From NCBI GenBank assembly GCA_015680865.1, contig JADAKE010000008.1, positions 1 through 64,000 of the forward strand: a stretch of DNA of 64,000 nucleotides, in the 5' to 3' direction. The notes under the pieces are model-generated. The model saw only the letters and a program-made list of their open reading frames with translations, searched no databases and had not been told where the DNA came from. The stretch is from Enterococcus lacertideformus. Lineage in GTDB: Bacteria; Bacillota; Bacilli; Lactobacillales; Enterococcaceae. Positions within the stretch are counted from its first letter, which is position 1, and each line of letters starts with the position of its first letter. Positions 9,488 to 18,471 of the stretch are shown piece after piece. The position numbers and the translations under genes are program-made.

Positions 9488-9748
9488 CTATATTTTCATA
9501 TTTCTTGTATATTGATCAGGATTTCGTACTTGCATACTTTCCACAACTAGCTGATGACGTTTATTGAAATGTCCGGTAACAGCTATATCATATTTACGTT
9601 CTTCCATTATCAATAACTTATCAGCTATTTCCACATTTGCAACGATACAATTAAGTGGCTCGTGATTAGTTTCTAAAGTAAAACGAAGAAGTAATGGTTG
9701 TGTCTTGATCACTCTTATCTTATCAAGTAAACCTACGTATTTTTTCAC
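9488..9748 (-). CDS. Small conserved-looking protein of unknown function
   Basis: 86 residues. The GAGGTGATC upstream works as ribosome binding site for the GTG at 9748 (MKKYVGLLDKIRVIK); the earlier in-frame GTG lies inside that site, so I reject it. The sequence alternates short strand-like segments (LLLRFTLETN, NCIVANVEIADKLL, KYDIAVTGHFNKRHQLVVES), which looks like a small beta-barrel or OB-type fold. I recognise no family. No signal peptide or membrane segment. Coding potential is supported by the clear ribosome site and regular composition. Confidence 0.6.
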   Translation of the reverse strand: MKKYVGLLDKIRVIKTQPLLLRFTLETNHEPLNCIVANVEIADKLLIMEERKYDIAVTGHFNKRHQLVVESMQVRNPDQYTRNMKI

Positions 9749-9949
9749 GATGATCACCTCAAAAAGATTATAACAAAAACTGAAAGAATAACGGTAAAAA
9801 AGTCACTCCTTTGAAAAAATTCCAAAATATCAAAAACAAGAAAAGTTTTTTCCAATTTTTAGCCTTTTTCTTAAGTAGGAACAAGCTATTCCTTCACTTT
9901 TTCCAGAGTTTTCTTTTTCTACTTGAAAGCGCGTAGCTTATGAATTTAG

Positions 9950-10725
9950 TTAGTCTGGTTCATGAAATTGTCGATAAACTTCTTGTTTCTTAAGACCATT
10001 TTTTATAGCTATTGCTTTAATCGCTGCATTGTTTTTTTCTCCTGAGGCTATCAATCTTTCAACTTGTTCTTTTATTGTGTATTCTATCTCTTTTTCAGGT
10101 TCATCTGCTCCGGTATAGCCTTCAACTAATAGACAACATTCACCCTTCACAGGATGAGCTTCAAGATAAGTCAACAGTTCCTTGATGCTTCCTCGTAGAT
10201 ATTCTTCATGTATCTTTGTTAATTCTCGACATAAAACAACTTGACGATCACCTAGAATAGCTAACATATTCGTTAATGTCGTACTGATTCGATAAGGAGA
10301 TTCATAAAAAATCAATGTTGCAGTCTGTCTTTTCAGCTCTTCTAAAATTGTTTCTTGCTCTTTTTTCTTTCTTCCTAAAAAACCGTGAAATAAAAATGGT
10401 TGAGGCAACAACCCCGAAGCAATCAATGCAGGCATACCCGCGTCACTTACTTGAGCAATAGAATAGCCTTGTTTTAACTCATTGAGTAACTGAGGGATTC
10501 GTTCGTGGTAGTTATGTTCATGCAAACTTTTTTGTGGGGTATGGATGTCAAAATGATTCAATAGCTTTTGTGTATTTCGTGTATCTTCACTAGCAATCAG
10601 ATCCGCTTCTTGCAACATACGCACACTCCGATAACACTCATATCCTCAAGATTGCCAATTGGCGTAGGCACTAAATATAACGTCCCTGTTCCATGATTTC
10701 CTTTAAAACTTTTTTGATTAAACAT
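9950..10725 (-). pseudogene. rsmI: RsmI (16S rRNA 2'-O-ribose C1402 methyltransferase), frameshift plus internal deletion
   Basis: The ATG at 10725 gives MFNQKSFKGNHGTGTLYLVP then TPIGNLEDMS, after which a 1-2 nt change near 10637 breaks the frame. The rest (RMLQEADLIASEDTRNTQKLLNHFDIH) is in another frame. Near 10431 the protein runs VSDAGMP directly into ALIASGLLPQPF. Family members have about 30 residues between these blocks, including SISDPGHELV and the PGASA loop of the AdoMet site. That segment is cleanly missing in frame, so the enzyme cannot be active. RsmI methylates C1402 of 16S rRNA and is non-essential. The usual neighbour yabA lies upstream, separated here by a 300-bp gap. Confidence 0.88.
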
Positions 10726-11028
10726 ACGACTATCTCCTATTAAAAAAGGTTGTGAAAACTTCATCTATCTCCGATGACAATAAGAAAAAATTTTTTGAAA
10801 TAGCTTTTCATATTTTAAATAAATTTAAGCTCATTTCAAGTAGCTGATGCTTGAAAACCTTGTATCGATAAATCTAAAAAGCACTCGATTTTTAAAATAA
10901 TTTTCATATTTTAGAAACCGAGTGTTTTTTATTGAGTAATTACTTGAATAACTGCTCCTTGTTTGCCTGTTATCTAACTTTTGAGAGAAAGTAAATCACT
11001 TTGGTCGCCATTTCTATGATGGACTCGG
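10726..11028. repeat. Intergenic spacer with family-B-like sequence and a hairpin
   Basis: The spacer begins (plus strand, 10745) AAGGTTGTGAAAACTTCATC and contains AAATAGCTTTTCATATTTT, both shared with the family-B repeat at 41289-41405, so it appears to be a diverged copy. A second stem pairs AAAGCACTCGATTTTTAAAA (10879 on) with the complementary stretch ending ACCGAGTGTTTTT near 10930, and can terminate yabA transcription on the minus strand. The insertion separates yabA from rsmI, which are usually adjacent. Confidence 0.55.
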
Positions 11029-11376
11029 TTATCGTCCACTTTCACGATAGATAACTTCTAAACAAAAGGCACAAGGCTCATCGTTCTCACGTCTTGAACC
11101 ATAGAGATAATAACAGACATGAAATCCTTCTTCATAAATCTTTTCTAAGTTCATACGAGATTTTGAAAGTTCTTGTTTAACATTGTCAGTTGGTGCTTGC
11201 GCCACTTGGTTTAGTTCACGTAAATGTTCCCTCAAACGTTGATTTTCCATTTCTAATGTCGTATTTTTTTCAACAATCTCATGTAATGCGTGTTTCATTT
11301 CTACCAACTCAGTCAAGGTATTTCTTAGTTCTGATTCTAATTGGTTTAAGCCGTCATATAATGATCTCTTATCCAT
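11029..11376 (-). CDS. yabA: YabA, DNA replication initiation control protein
   Basis: 115 residues. An N-terminal leucine-zipper coiled coil (residues about 5-60, rich in L/E/N heptads) is joined by a linker to a C-terminal zinc-binding domain with HVCYYLYGSRRENDEPCAFC, matching the His-Cys-x(n)-Cys-x2-Cys ligands of YabA. In Bacillus YabA bridges DnaA and DnaN to restrain re-initiation. Its start lies inside the 3' end of ricT, the standard gene order ricT-yabA-rsmI. Intact. Confidence 0.92.
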   Translation of the reverse strand: MDKRSLYDGLNQLESELRNTLTELVEMKHALHEIVEKNTTLEMENQRLREHLRELNQVAQAPTDNVKQELSKSRMNLEKIYEEGFHVCYYLYGSRRENDEPCAFCLEVIYRESGR

Positions 11377-12199
11377 TTATCTCACCTACCTGGATGAAGC
11401 TCTTCAATTCATCCCACTCATATTCGACTGGATTTTCCCGTCCTGTTAACCGAACATATACTAGCCGATTAAGCAAATTTAGTCCTACGACCTTCCCTTT
11501 GTCATCGGGAGTATTAATACTTGTCCCTAGGTCCGGAAGTGCTTGTTTAGCTAATTAGTATTCTTCATTCTCATATTGTAAACAACACATCAAGCGTCCA
11601 CATAAACCGGATATTTTTGTCGGGTTTAATGATAGCCCTTGATTTTTTGCCATTTTGATCGAAACTGGAACAAAATCACCTAAAAAAGAGGCACAACACA
11701 GCGGTTGACCACAAGGGCCTATGCCACCGATCAATTTTACTTCATCACGTACGCCAATTTGTTGCAGTTCGATCCGCGTACGAAAGATACCTGCTAACTC
11801 CTTCACTAACTCGCGAAAATCAATGCGCCCATTTGCAGTGAATGAAAAAATCAGTTTACTACGATCCAATGTATATTCTACCTGTACGATCTTCATCTCA
11901 AGCAGACGTTTTTTTACTTTTTCTTTAGCAATTAAGCATGCTTGGGCAGCATCTACTTTATTTTTCTTACTTTTTTCAATTTCGGCTTCTGTCGCTTTGT
12001 GTAAAATAGGATGGATTTGATCAGGTAATTCTTCTGGATCAGATTCTATTTTAGGAATGGCCACAGTCGCAATATGTAAGTTTTTTTGAGACTCAACTAT
12101 CACCTTATCATTGTAATCATATGTCATATCACCAGGCTTAAAATAATAGATATGACCTGCCTTTTTATATCGGACACCTACTACTTCGACCATTTTCAT
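11369..12199 (-). pseudogene. ricT: RicT/YaaT (PSP1 domain) with premature stop
   Basis: The 214-codon first part has the PSP1/YaaT hallmarks: VGVRYKKAGHIYYF at the start and the cysteine-rich signature GGIGPCGQPLCCASFLGDF ... ISGLCGRLMCCLQYENEEY. TAA at 11555-11557 follows. The same frame stays open for another 60 codons (LAKQALPDLGTSINTPDDKG...VVGLNLLNRL...EYEWDEL) to TAA at 11369-11371, overlapping yabA. All Cys of the [4Fe-4S]-binding region precede the stop, so a shortened protein could keep some function. GAA-to-TAA is the simplest route. RicT with RicA/RicF controls RNase Y-dependent mRNA maturation in Bacillus. Confidence 0.88.
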
Positions 12200-12231
12200 C
12201 CTCCTTAGCCATCCATTTACTTGCTCTTTTA

Positions 12232-13170
12232 TCAGTCAATCGTTTGTAATACAAACTGTTCCGCTACAGCTTGAAAGCTGACATTGCTTCTTAATTTCTG
12301 TTCCGCTACTAAAATACGCTCAATTGTTTGATTTATCCGTTTTATTTTACCAAATTTTTTTGCTGACAATGCTTTTTGTAAAGCTCCTTGGTAATAAAAT
12401 AACACCATTGACAGACCAGTAAACTGCTGTGATTTATCTTTGAAAATCTTTGTTAACTTTTTTTGAACATAAATAAATGCTTGCGTATCATTTTTTTGTA
12501 AATACACAAACCATTGGTAAATCAAATCCTTAGCATCATTAAACCATTCATTTTGTGATAATTCAACTGCTTTTACAAAACTGTTCGTTAGGAAAGCCAA
12601 AAGTTTTGCTTTTTCTAATGGAATTTGTGCTTGTTGTAATTTATGAACCAAAACTTCTTTTGATAGCTCTTGAAAATGAAGAATCTGGCATCTTGATTGA
12701 ATCGTTGGTAAAATCCTTCCCACCGCATCTGTTTCAAGGATAGCTAGAAAATCTCCAGGTGGTTCTTCTAAAAATTTTAATAAACTATTGGCCGCACTTA
12801 CATTCATTTTTTCCGCTTCTTGGATAAGAAACACTTTCTTTCTGGATTCGTATCCACTGCGACTGAATTCTGTTTGTAAATGTCTGATTTGATCCACTTT
12901 GATCATTTGACCATCTGGTTCAATAGTCAATACATCCGGATGGTCCTGATTTTGGATTCGTTGGCAATTGTTGCAATGCCCACAAGGAAGATGATCTCTT
13001 TTATCAGTGCAAAAAAGGTGCTGAGCCAGCCAAATACCCATTTCATGTTTGCCAGTTCCTTTCTCTCCTTCAAAAAGATAAGCATGAGCGAGACGCCCAT
13101 GCTCAAAACTTCGTTGAAGTTGTTGATACACGATAGGTTGCATTTGATCTAGCGTAAATTCTTGATCCAT
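12232..13170 (-). CDS. holB: DNA polymerase III delta' subunit
   Basis: 312 residues, close to family length. AAA+ features: Walker A FEGEKGTGKHEMG at about residues 34-46, the zinc module C-TDKRDHLPCGHCNNCQ, and sensor segments VFLIQEAEKMN and LLKFLEEPPGDFLAIL, followed by the arginine-finger-like SRCQ. It is part of the clamp loader with DnaX and delta. Start ATG 13170 follows AGGAGGCG. It lies in the tmk-darA-holB-ricT-yabA order typical of Firmicutes. Intact. Confidence 0.95.
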   Translation of the reverse strand: MDQEFTLDQMQPIVYQQLQRSFEHGRLAHAYLFEGEKGTGKHEMGIWLAQHLFCTDKRDHLPCGHCNNCQRIQNQDHPDVLTIEPDGQMIKVDQIRHLQTEFSRSGYESRKKVFLIQEAEKMNVSAANSLLKFLEEPPGDFLAILETDAVGRILPTIQSRCQILHFQELSKEVLVHKLQQAQIPLEKAKLLAFLTNSFVKAVELSQNEWFNDAKDLIYQWFVYLQKNDTQAFIYVQKKLTKIFKDKSQQFTGLSMVLFYYQGALQKALSAKKFGKIKRINQTIERILVAEQKLRSNVSFQAVAEQFVLQTID

Positions 13171-13178
13171 GGCGCCTC

Positions 13179-13508
13179 CTAAAATTGGTGAAATCCTTCA
13201 ACTGGTAAGACAAAGACTGTTGCTCCGCCTACTTCAACTTCCACTGGATATGGGACACCACCGTCCATAGAAATATCCAAAGTAACTGGGGTTGAAACAA
13301 ATTGTTTTCTAGATTCACACGTTTTTTTGATGATCTCTAATGCTTCTTCTACCCGTTCATCTTCAATACCAACAATAAATGTGCTGTTGCCGGCTTTCAA
13401 GAATCCGCCTGTTGAAGATAATTTTGTTGCGCGGATATTTGCATCGATTAATTCATTCGATAAACGATTGCTGTCCTTGTCTTGAATAATAGCTAAAATG
13501 ATTTTCAT
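13179..13508 (-). CDS. darA: Cyclic di-AMP receptor DarA/PstA (YaaQ, PII-like)
   Basis: 109 residues with the PII-like fold: MKIILAIIQDKDSNRLSNEL, the ATKLSSTGGFLKAGNSTFIVG loop, and VEVGGATVFVLPVEGFHQF. The Gly/Thr-rich segment LSSTGGFL and the C-terminal VLPVE-F-F region match the c-di-AMP binding family. It is a soluble signalling protein of unsettled target. GGAAGGTGA precedes the ATG. It sits between tmk and holB as in Bacillus and Listeria. Intact. Confidence 0.93.
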   Translation of the reverse strand: MKIILAIIQDKDSNRLSNELIDANIRATKLSSTGGFLKAGNSTFIVGIEDERVEEALEIIKKTCESRKQFVSTPVTLDISMDGGVPYPVEVEVGGATVFVLPVEGFHQF

Positions 13509-13522
13509 GTACAGTCACCTTC

Positions 13523-14167
13523 CTAGTTTTCAAAAAATTGTGGGTATTGTTCAACAATGACTTGATAGCTCATTTGAAGTACTTCTTCAAAACTCTTTCT
13601 TGCATCAATCTTGTAAACACGTTCAGGGTTTTCTTCAGCCAGCTTTAAATACGCATGACGTACGCGCTGATGGAATTCTAATCCTTCAGAATCTAGTCGA
13701 TCGATTTGGTCATGTCGATTTTCTTCAATACGACGTAACCCAGTGTCTGAATCAATATCAAGATAGAGGGTAAAATCTGGTGTTGTTCCTTCTGTAGCAA
13801 ACTCATTCAAACGAGCAATTTCTGAAATGCCGATTCTACGGCCAGCCCCTTGATAAGCCAGCGAGCTATCAACAAATCGATCACATAAAACGATGCTACC
13901 TTTCGATAAAGCAGGCAGTATTTTTTCTACTAAATGTTGTCTTCTTGCAGCTGCATATAGTAGAGCTTCTGTACGTTCGTCCATCCGTTCATTTTTGGGA
14001 TCAAGAATTACTGCTCGAATTTCTTCAGCAATCGGGATACCACCTGGTTCTCTTGTTTGAATGATTGTTGTTTTTGCTACTTTTTTCAAAAGAGGGAAGA
14101 GTTCATTTAAAATACTAGTTTTGCCAGCTCCGTCTGGTCCCTCGATTGTAATAAATAGTCCGTTCAC
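13523..14167 (-). CDS. tmk: Thymidylate kinase
   Basis: 214 residues. P-loop FITIEGPDGAGKTSIL, the DR-x motif VLCDRFVDSSLAYQGAGR, the LID region and the preceding TREPGG segment are all present. It phosphorylates dTMP to dTDP. The start appears to be GTG at 14167 (an adjacent ATG is followed at once by a stop), with GAGATGGGGG upstream. Essential and intact. Confidence 0.95.
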   Translation of the reverse strand: MNGLFITIEGPDGAGKTSILNELFPLLKKVAKTTIIQTREPGGIPIAEEIRAVILDPKNERMDERTEALLYAAARRQHLVEKILPALSKGSIVLCDRFVDSSLAYQGAGRRIGISEIARLNEFATEGTTPDFTLYLDIDSDTGLRRIEENRHDQIDRLDSEGLEFHQRVRHAYLKLAEENPERVYKIDARKSFEEVLQMSYQVIVEQYPQFFEN

Positions 14168-14231
14168 ATTTTTGCCCCCATCTCTTGTGTTACTTCTTTA
14201 ATTGTAGCTGAAAATCTTTTTTAGAAAAAAT

Positions 14232-14828
14232 TTATAGCTCGCGTCTACCTTCAACGGCTTTTAGCAATGTCACTTCATCAGCATACTCAATATCGGAACC
14301 CACAGATAGTCCATGTGCCAAACGTGTGACTTTGATGCCAGCAGGTTTGATCAAACGAGAAAGATACATCGCTGTAGCTTCTCCTTCAGTCGTTGCATTA
14401 GTTGCAATGATGACCTCTTTTACTTGATCATCATGTAAGCGTTCAAGCAAAGACGAAATATTGATATCTTCAGGCCCCGTGCCCTCCATTGGTGAAAGAA
14501 CACCGTGTAATACATGATAAAGTCCACGGTATTCACGCATTTTCTCTAATGCCATGACATCTTTTGGCTCTTCAACTACTAAGATGACCCCTTTATCTCT
14601 TGAAGGGTCTTTACAAATTTCACAGGGATCCTCTTCGGTGATGTTGCCACACACGCTACAAAAATGGAGATCTCGTTTGACACTTAGTAAAGACTTAGCA
14701 AATTCATTGACGATTTCATCTTTCATGTCAATCGTGTAAAAAGCTAACCTTGTTGCTGTTTTTTGCCCGATCCCTGGTAGTCTCATATAACTATCGATCA
14801 GTTTCGCAATTGGTTCTGGATATTGCAT
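14232..14828 (-). CDS. recR: Recombination mediator RecR
   Basis: 198 residues from [20 protein letters not shown]. The helix-hairpin-helix [14 protein letters not shown], the four-Cys zinc finger [16 protein letters not shown] and the Toprim domain ([15 protein letters not shown]...[16 protein letters not shown]) are complete. RecR acts with RecF/RecO to load RecA at gaps. AAAGGGG lies eight bases before this ATG; the one two codons upstream is too close to it. Placed between ebfC and tmk. Intact. Confidence 0.95.
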   Translation of the reverse strand: MQYPEPIAKLIDSYMRLPGIGQKTATRLAFYTIDMKDEIVNEFAKSLLSVKRDLHFCSVCGNITEEDPCEICKDPSRDKGVILVVEEPKDVMALEKMREYRGLYHVLHGVLSPMEGTGPEDINISSLLERLHDDQVKEVIIATNATTEGEATAMYLSRLIKPAGIKVTRLAHGLSVGSDIEYADEVTLLKAVEGRREL

Positions 14829-14851
14829 GTTCATTACCCCTTTAGGAAAAA

Positions 14852-15163
14852 TTAGAAGGGCATCCCCTTAGTGTATTTCCCCATTGTTTTTTCAGACTCA
14901 GTGTCAATTTTTATTAAAGCGTCATTGACTGCCATAATCAATAAATCTTGTAACATTTCTGTATCTTCTGGATCAACGATTCCTTCGTTGATTTGTATAT
15001 CTTTCATTCGACGATCGCCAGTAAAAACAACTTTCACTAACTCATTGGTTGCTACACCAATAAATTCTGTTTCATTTAATTTTTCTTGTGCTTCCACCAT
15101 TTCTTTTTGCATTTTTTGTACTTGTTTCATCATACCTTGCATATTACCCATTCCGCGCATCAT
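14852..15163 (-). CDS. YbaB/EbfC nucleoid-associated protein
   Basis: 103 residues beginning [19 protein letters not shown]. Methionine/glutamine-rich helix pair and the central strands [20 protein letters not shown] are diagnostic for the YbaB/EbfC DNA-binding family encoded between dnaX and recR. The start is chosen from the AAAGGAGA site ten bases upstream. Intact. Confidence 0.92.
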   Translation of the reverse strand: MMRGMGNMQGMMKQVQKMQKEMVEAQEKLNETEFIGVATNELVKVVFTGDRRMKDIQINEGIVDPEDTEMLQDLLIMAVNDALIKIDTESEKTMGKYTKGMPF

Positions 15164-15184
15164 CGTTATCATTCTCCTTTATAT

Positions 15185-16921
15185 TTAATCATCTATTATG
15201 GTTATGACCTCTGTACCAAAAATTTCTTCTGCTTTTGTGACGACCGTTTCTTTCGTTGGTTCTTGAGAAGGAATCAATTCGAGCTCTTGCTCTGAATCAG
15301 CCGGAGCTAAAGAATCTTCCGTATCTCCATCTTTTGTCTGGATCAAATAATCTTTACGGATCACTGGCCAACTCTCTCTTGTGATGTATACTGAGTCTGG
15401 CGCATAGTTCTTGATCATTCTACTTAAATTATTATGAATCGTTAATTGCAACTCATCATCGTTGACTGCTCGCTGACAAACAATCTCATAATCAAACGCA
15501 ATAACCAACCCAGTGGGACTTGCTGCCACTGGCTCGCTTGCTTTTAGCATTGCTCGTTGCGTAATAGATAAGCTCATCAGTAAATCATCCCAGATTTCTT
15601 TGACCTCATTCAAATGCTTTCTTGTTGCTTCTCTTAATACTTTATATACACGTTCAGTCGGAACCCGATACGTATTTACCGGTTTCTTTTGTACCGGCGT
15701 TTGACTCTGTTTTGTTGAAACTGAAGATGTTGTTCCATTTTTTTTGATCTCGCTGATTTCTTTTTTTAGCTCACTTATCTCTGCCTGCAATTTCGTGATT
15801 CGTTGATTTTCTTGTTCGTCTGCTTGTTCGATAACTGGTCTAAAAGCTTGAGCCAGCTTGACCGTGGCCACTTCTAAATAGATAGTTGCACTGTTTGTAA
15901 AACGAATCTCGTTTTGTGTTTCACTTAGTATACGAATCATTTGAAAAAGCCGTTCAGCGGATAACTCTCTTGCTAATTCAACAAATGGCTCTCTAATAGA
16001 CGTTGTGTGTTCTACTACCAATTTTGGTGCTTGCTGATACATCAAAAGGTCTCGACAATATTGTAAAAGGTCCTCCAGAAAACGGCGTGATTCTTTCCCG
16101 GCAGCTAATATATCAGTCAGTGTCTTCAGCGCTTGTGGCACATCATTTTTAATACAAGCGCTCAGAAATTCATCCATCATTTCACTGGTTAGGCTTCCTG
16201 TTACTTGCATTGCGTCATCCAAAGTGACTAAGCCGTTGCTAAAAGAGATTGCTTGATCCATAATACTTAACGCATCTCGCATCCCACCTTCTGCCGCACG
16301 AGCAATTACTCCTAACGCTGGTTCTTCATAATTGATAGCTGATTTGTTTAAAATAAATGCCAAATGTTCAACAATATCCGCTGTGTTTATTCGCTTGAAA
16401 TCAAAGCGCTGTGTCCTAGAGATAATCGTTGCAGGGATTTTATGAGGTTCAGTTGTTGCTAAAATAAAAATAACATTTTCTTTTGGTTCTTCTAATGTTT
16501 TCAATAACGCATTGAAGGCACCTGTTGAAAGCATATGTACTTCATCTATGATGTAGATTTTATAAGCTGCTTTCGTTGGTGCATAATTGGCTCGATCTCT
16601 TATAAAACGAATTTCTTCTACTCCATTATTACTGGCTGCATCAATCTCGATCACGTCTTCTTGAGTCCCTGCTGTAATTGATTGGCACATTTCGCAGTGA
16701 TTGCAGTGCTCCCCATCTTGGCTATTCGGACAGTTGATTGCTTTCGCAAAGATTTTAGCTGCACTCGTTTTACCAGTCCCTCGTGGTCCTGTAAACAGAT
16801 AAGCATGAGAAGTTTTATGGGAAACGATAGCATTTTTCAAAGTCTGTGTCACAGCTTTTTGCCCGACGATGTCTTCAAATCGCTGTGAACGCCAGACGCG
16901 GTATAGTGCTTGATATGCCAT
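15185..16921 (-). CDS. dnaX: DNA polymerase III gamma/tau subunit
   Basis: 578 residues. Clamp-loader ATPase with Walker A GPRGTGKTSAAK at about 45-56, zinc module CPNSQDGEHCNHCEMC, Walker B IYIIDEVHML, sensor 1 FILATTEPHKIP, and SRTQRFDFKRI. A long, Lys/Glu-rich tau-type region follows residue 370. It binds the other clamp-loader subunits and DnaB. The start ATG follows AAAAGGGGGATC. This long gene has no lesion, a useful contrast with the damaged accessory genes nearby. Confidence 0.95.
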   Translation of the reverse strand: MAYQALYRVWRSQRFEDIVGQKAVTQTLKNAIVSHKTSHAYLFTGPRGTGKTSAAKIFAKAINCPNSQDGEHCNHCEMCQSITAGTQEDVIEIDAASNNGVEEIRFIRDRANYAPTKAAYKIYIIDEVHMLSTGAFNALLKTLEEPKENVIFILATTEPHKIPATIISRTQRFDFKRINTADIVEHLAFILNKSAINYEEPALGVIARAAEGGMRDALSIMDQAISFSNGLVTLDDAMQVTGSLTSEMMDEFLSACIKNDVPQALKTLTDILAAGKESRRFLEDLLQYCRDLLMYQQAPKLVVEHTTSIREPFVELARELSAERLFQMIRILSETQNEIRFTNSATIYLEVATVKLAQAFRPVIEQADEQENQRITKLQAEISELKKEISEIKKNGTTSSVSTKQSQTPVQKKPVNTYRVPTERVYKVLREATRKHLNEVKEIWDDLLMSLSITQRAMLKASEPVAASPTGLVIAFDYEIVCQRAVNDDELQLTIHNNLSRMIKNYAPDSVYITRESWPVIRKDYLIQTKDGDTEDSLAPADSEQELELIPSQEPTKETVVTKAEEIFGTEVITIIDD

Positions 16922-17201
16922 GAAGATCCCCCTTTTTTTAAAAATTCACTATCTTTTATTATACGTGATTTTGTTAAAAAAAACTACTATAGTTATCAGA
17001 AGTTATTCGATCGCTCATCATCATTTACCTATATCAAGAACTTGGACATTTTTCATTGTCGTACCTATTTTTTAGTTATGCTTAACCAAATAAAAAAATA
17101 AAAAATTATCCAACTTCCGTCTGAGAGCTTTTTGTTTTTCCTATGGTATAATGAAATCATTCATTTATAAAACTAACATTTCACTTAGGGAGGAATTTTT
17201 T

Positions 17202-18449
17202 ATGGGTCTTATCAAAGCAGCAACAAGTATGATCGGTGGCGGTTTAGCAGATCAATGGCTTGAAGTAATCGAACCAAATGATATGAGTAATACAACGGTA
17301 ATGACAAAAGGTGTGAAGGTACGAAAAGATGACAAACGTGGTTCAAATCGTAAAGGAACAGATGATGTGTTAACAGATGGCACCGTCGTCCATGTTTACC
17401 CAAATATGATGATGCTTCTTGTTGATGGTGGTAAGATCATTGATTACACAGCTGAAGAAGGCTATTACACAGTCCAAAATGATTCCGCTCCCTCCATGTT
17501 CAATGGATCGTTGAAAGGTGCGATTGCAGAAACATTCGATCGTTTCAAATTTGGTGGCGTAACCCCACAAAAGCAACAAGTTTTTTATATTAATCTCCAA
17601 GAAATCAAGGGAATCAAATTTGGTACAAGTACACCGTTGAACTATTTTGACAATTTTTATAATGCTGAATTATTCTTACGTGCACACGGAACTTATTCTA
17701 TCCATATCACTGATCCTATTTTATTTTATACCAATGCTGTACCAAAAAACAAAACACAAGTAGAAATCGCTGATATCAACGAACAGTATCTAGCAGAATT
17801 TTTAACTGCCTTACAAGCAGCAATCAATCAGATGTCTGCAGATGGCCAACGTATCTCCTATGTACCATCAAAAAGCTTAGAGCTAAGTAAATACATGGGA
17901 ACTGTGCTAGATGACTAATGGAGAGAATTACGTGGAATGGAGATTGTTTCGGTAGCTGTTGCAAGTATTTCTTATACCGATGATTCAGTAAAATTAATCA
18001 ACATGCGCAATGAAGGCGCGATGCTTGGTGACCCAAGCGTTCGTGAAGGCTACGTGCAAGGGGCAATCGCACGAGGCATGGAGGCGGCTGGAAAAAATGA
18101 TGCCGGTGCCATGACTGGCTTTATGGGCATGGGAATGGGAATGAATGTCAATGGTTCTTATCTCTCACAAGCAGCCCAAAACAATCAAGAACAAATCAAA
18201 CAGCAATCCGAGAAACAAAACCAACAAGCAGCGCAAGGTAGTGATGATACATGGACATGCCCAGTCTGTGGAACAGAAAATACTGGTAAATTTTGTTCAA
18301 ACTGTGGAGCAGCAAAACCTATCGCAAATGCGCAACCCAAATTACAAATGAAATGCAGTGAGTGCAATGAAGTAGTGGATCTTTCAAATGGTATCCCTAA
18401 GTTTTATCCCAATTGTGGAAAACCATTCAAAGGAATCCCACTTGACTAA
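17202..18449 (+). pseudogene. SPFH-domain / virion-core-like protein with C-terminal zinc ribbons, nonsense-interrupted
   Basis: Start ATG 17202 after GGGAGGAA. The first 238 codons (MGLIKAATSMIGGGLADQWL...) end at TAA 17916-17918 in VLDD-stop-WRELRGMEIVSVAVASIS. The same frame runs on to 18449 through an SPFH-like segment (NEGAMLGDPSVREGYVQGAIARGMEAAG), a Gly/Met-rich linker and zinc ribbons CPVCGTENTGKFCSNCG and CSECNEVV...CG. SPFH proteins of this architecture are cytoplasmic or membrane scaffolds of unclear function. It is the first gene of a three-gene operon with a zinc-ribbon membrane protein and a TPM protein. The stop separates the N-terminal domain from the rest. Confidence 0.8.
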
Positions 18450-18471
18450 GTACTAGAAATGTGTGGTCGTA

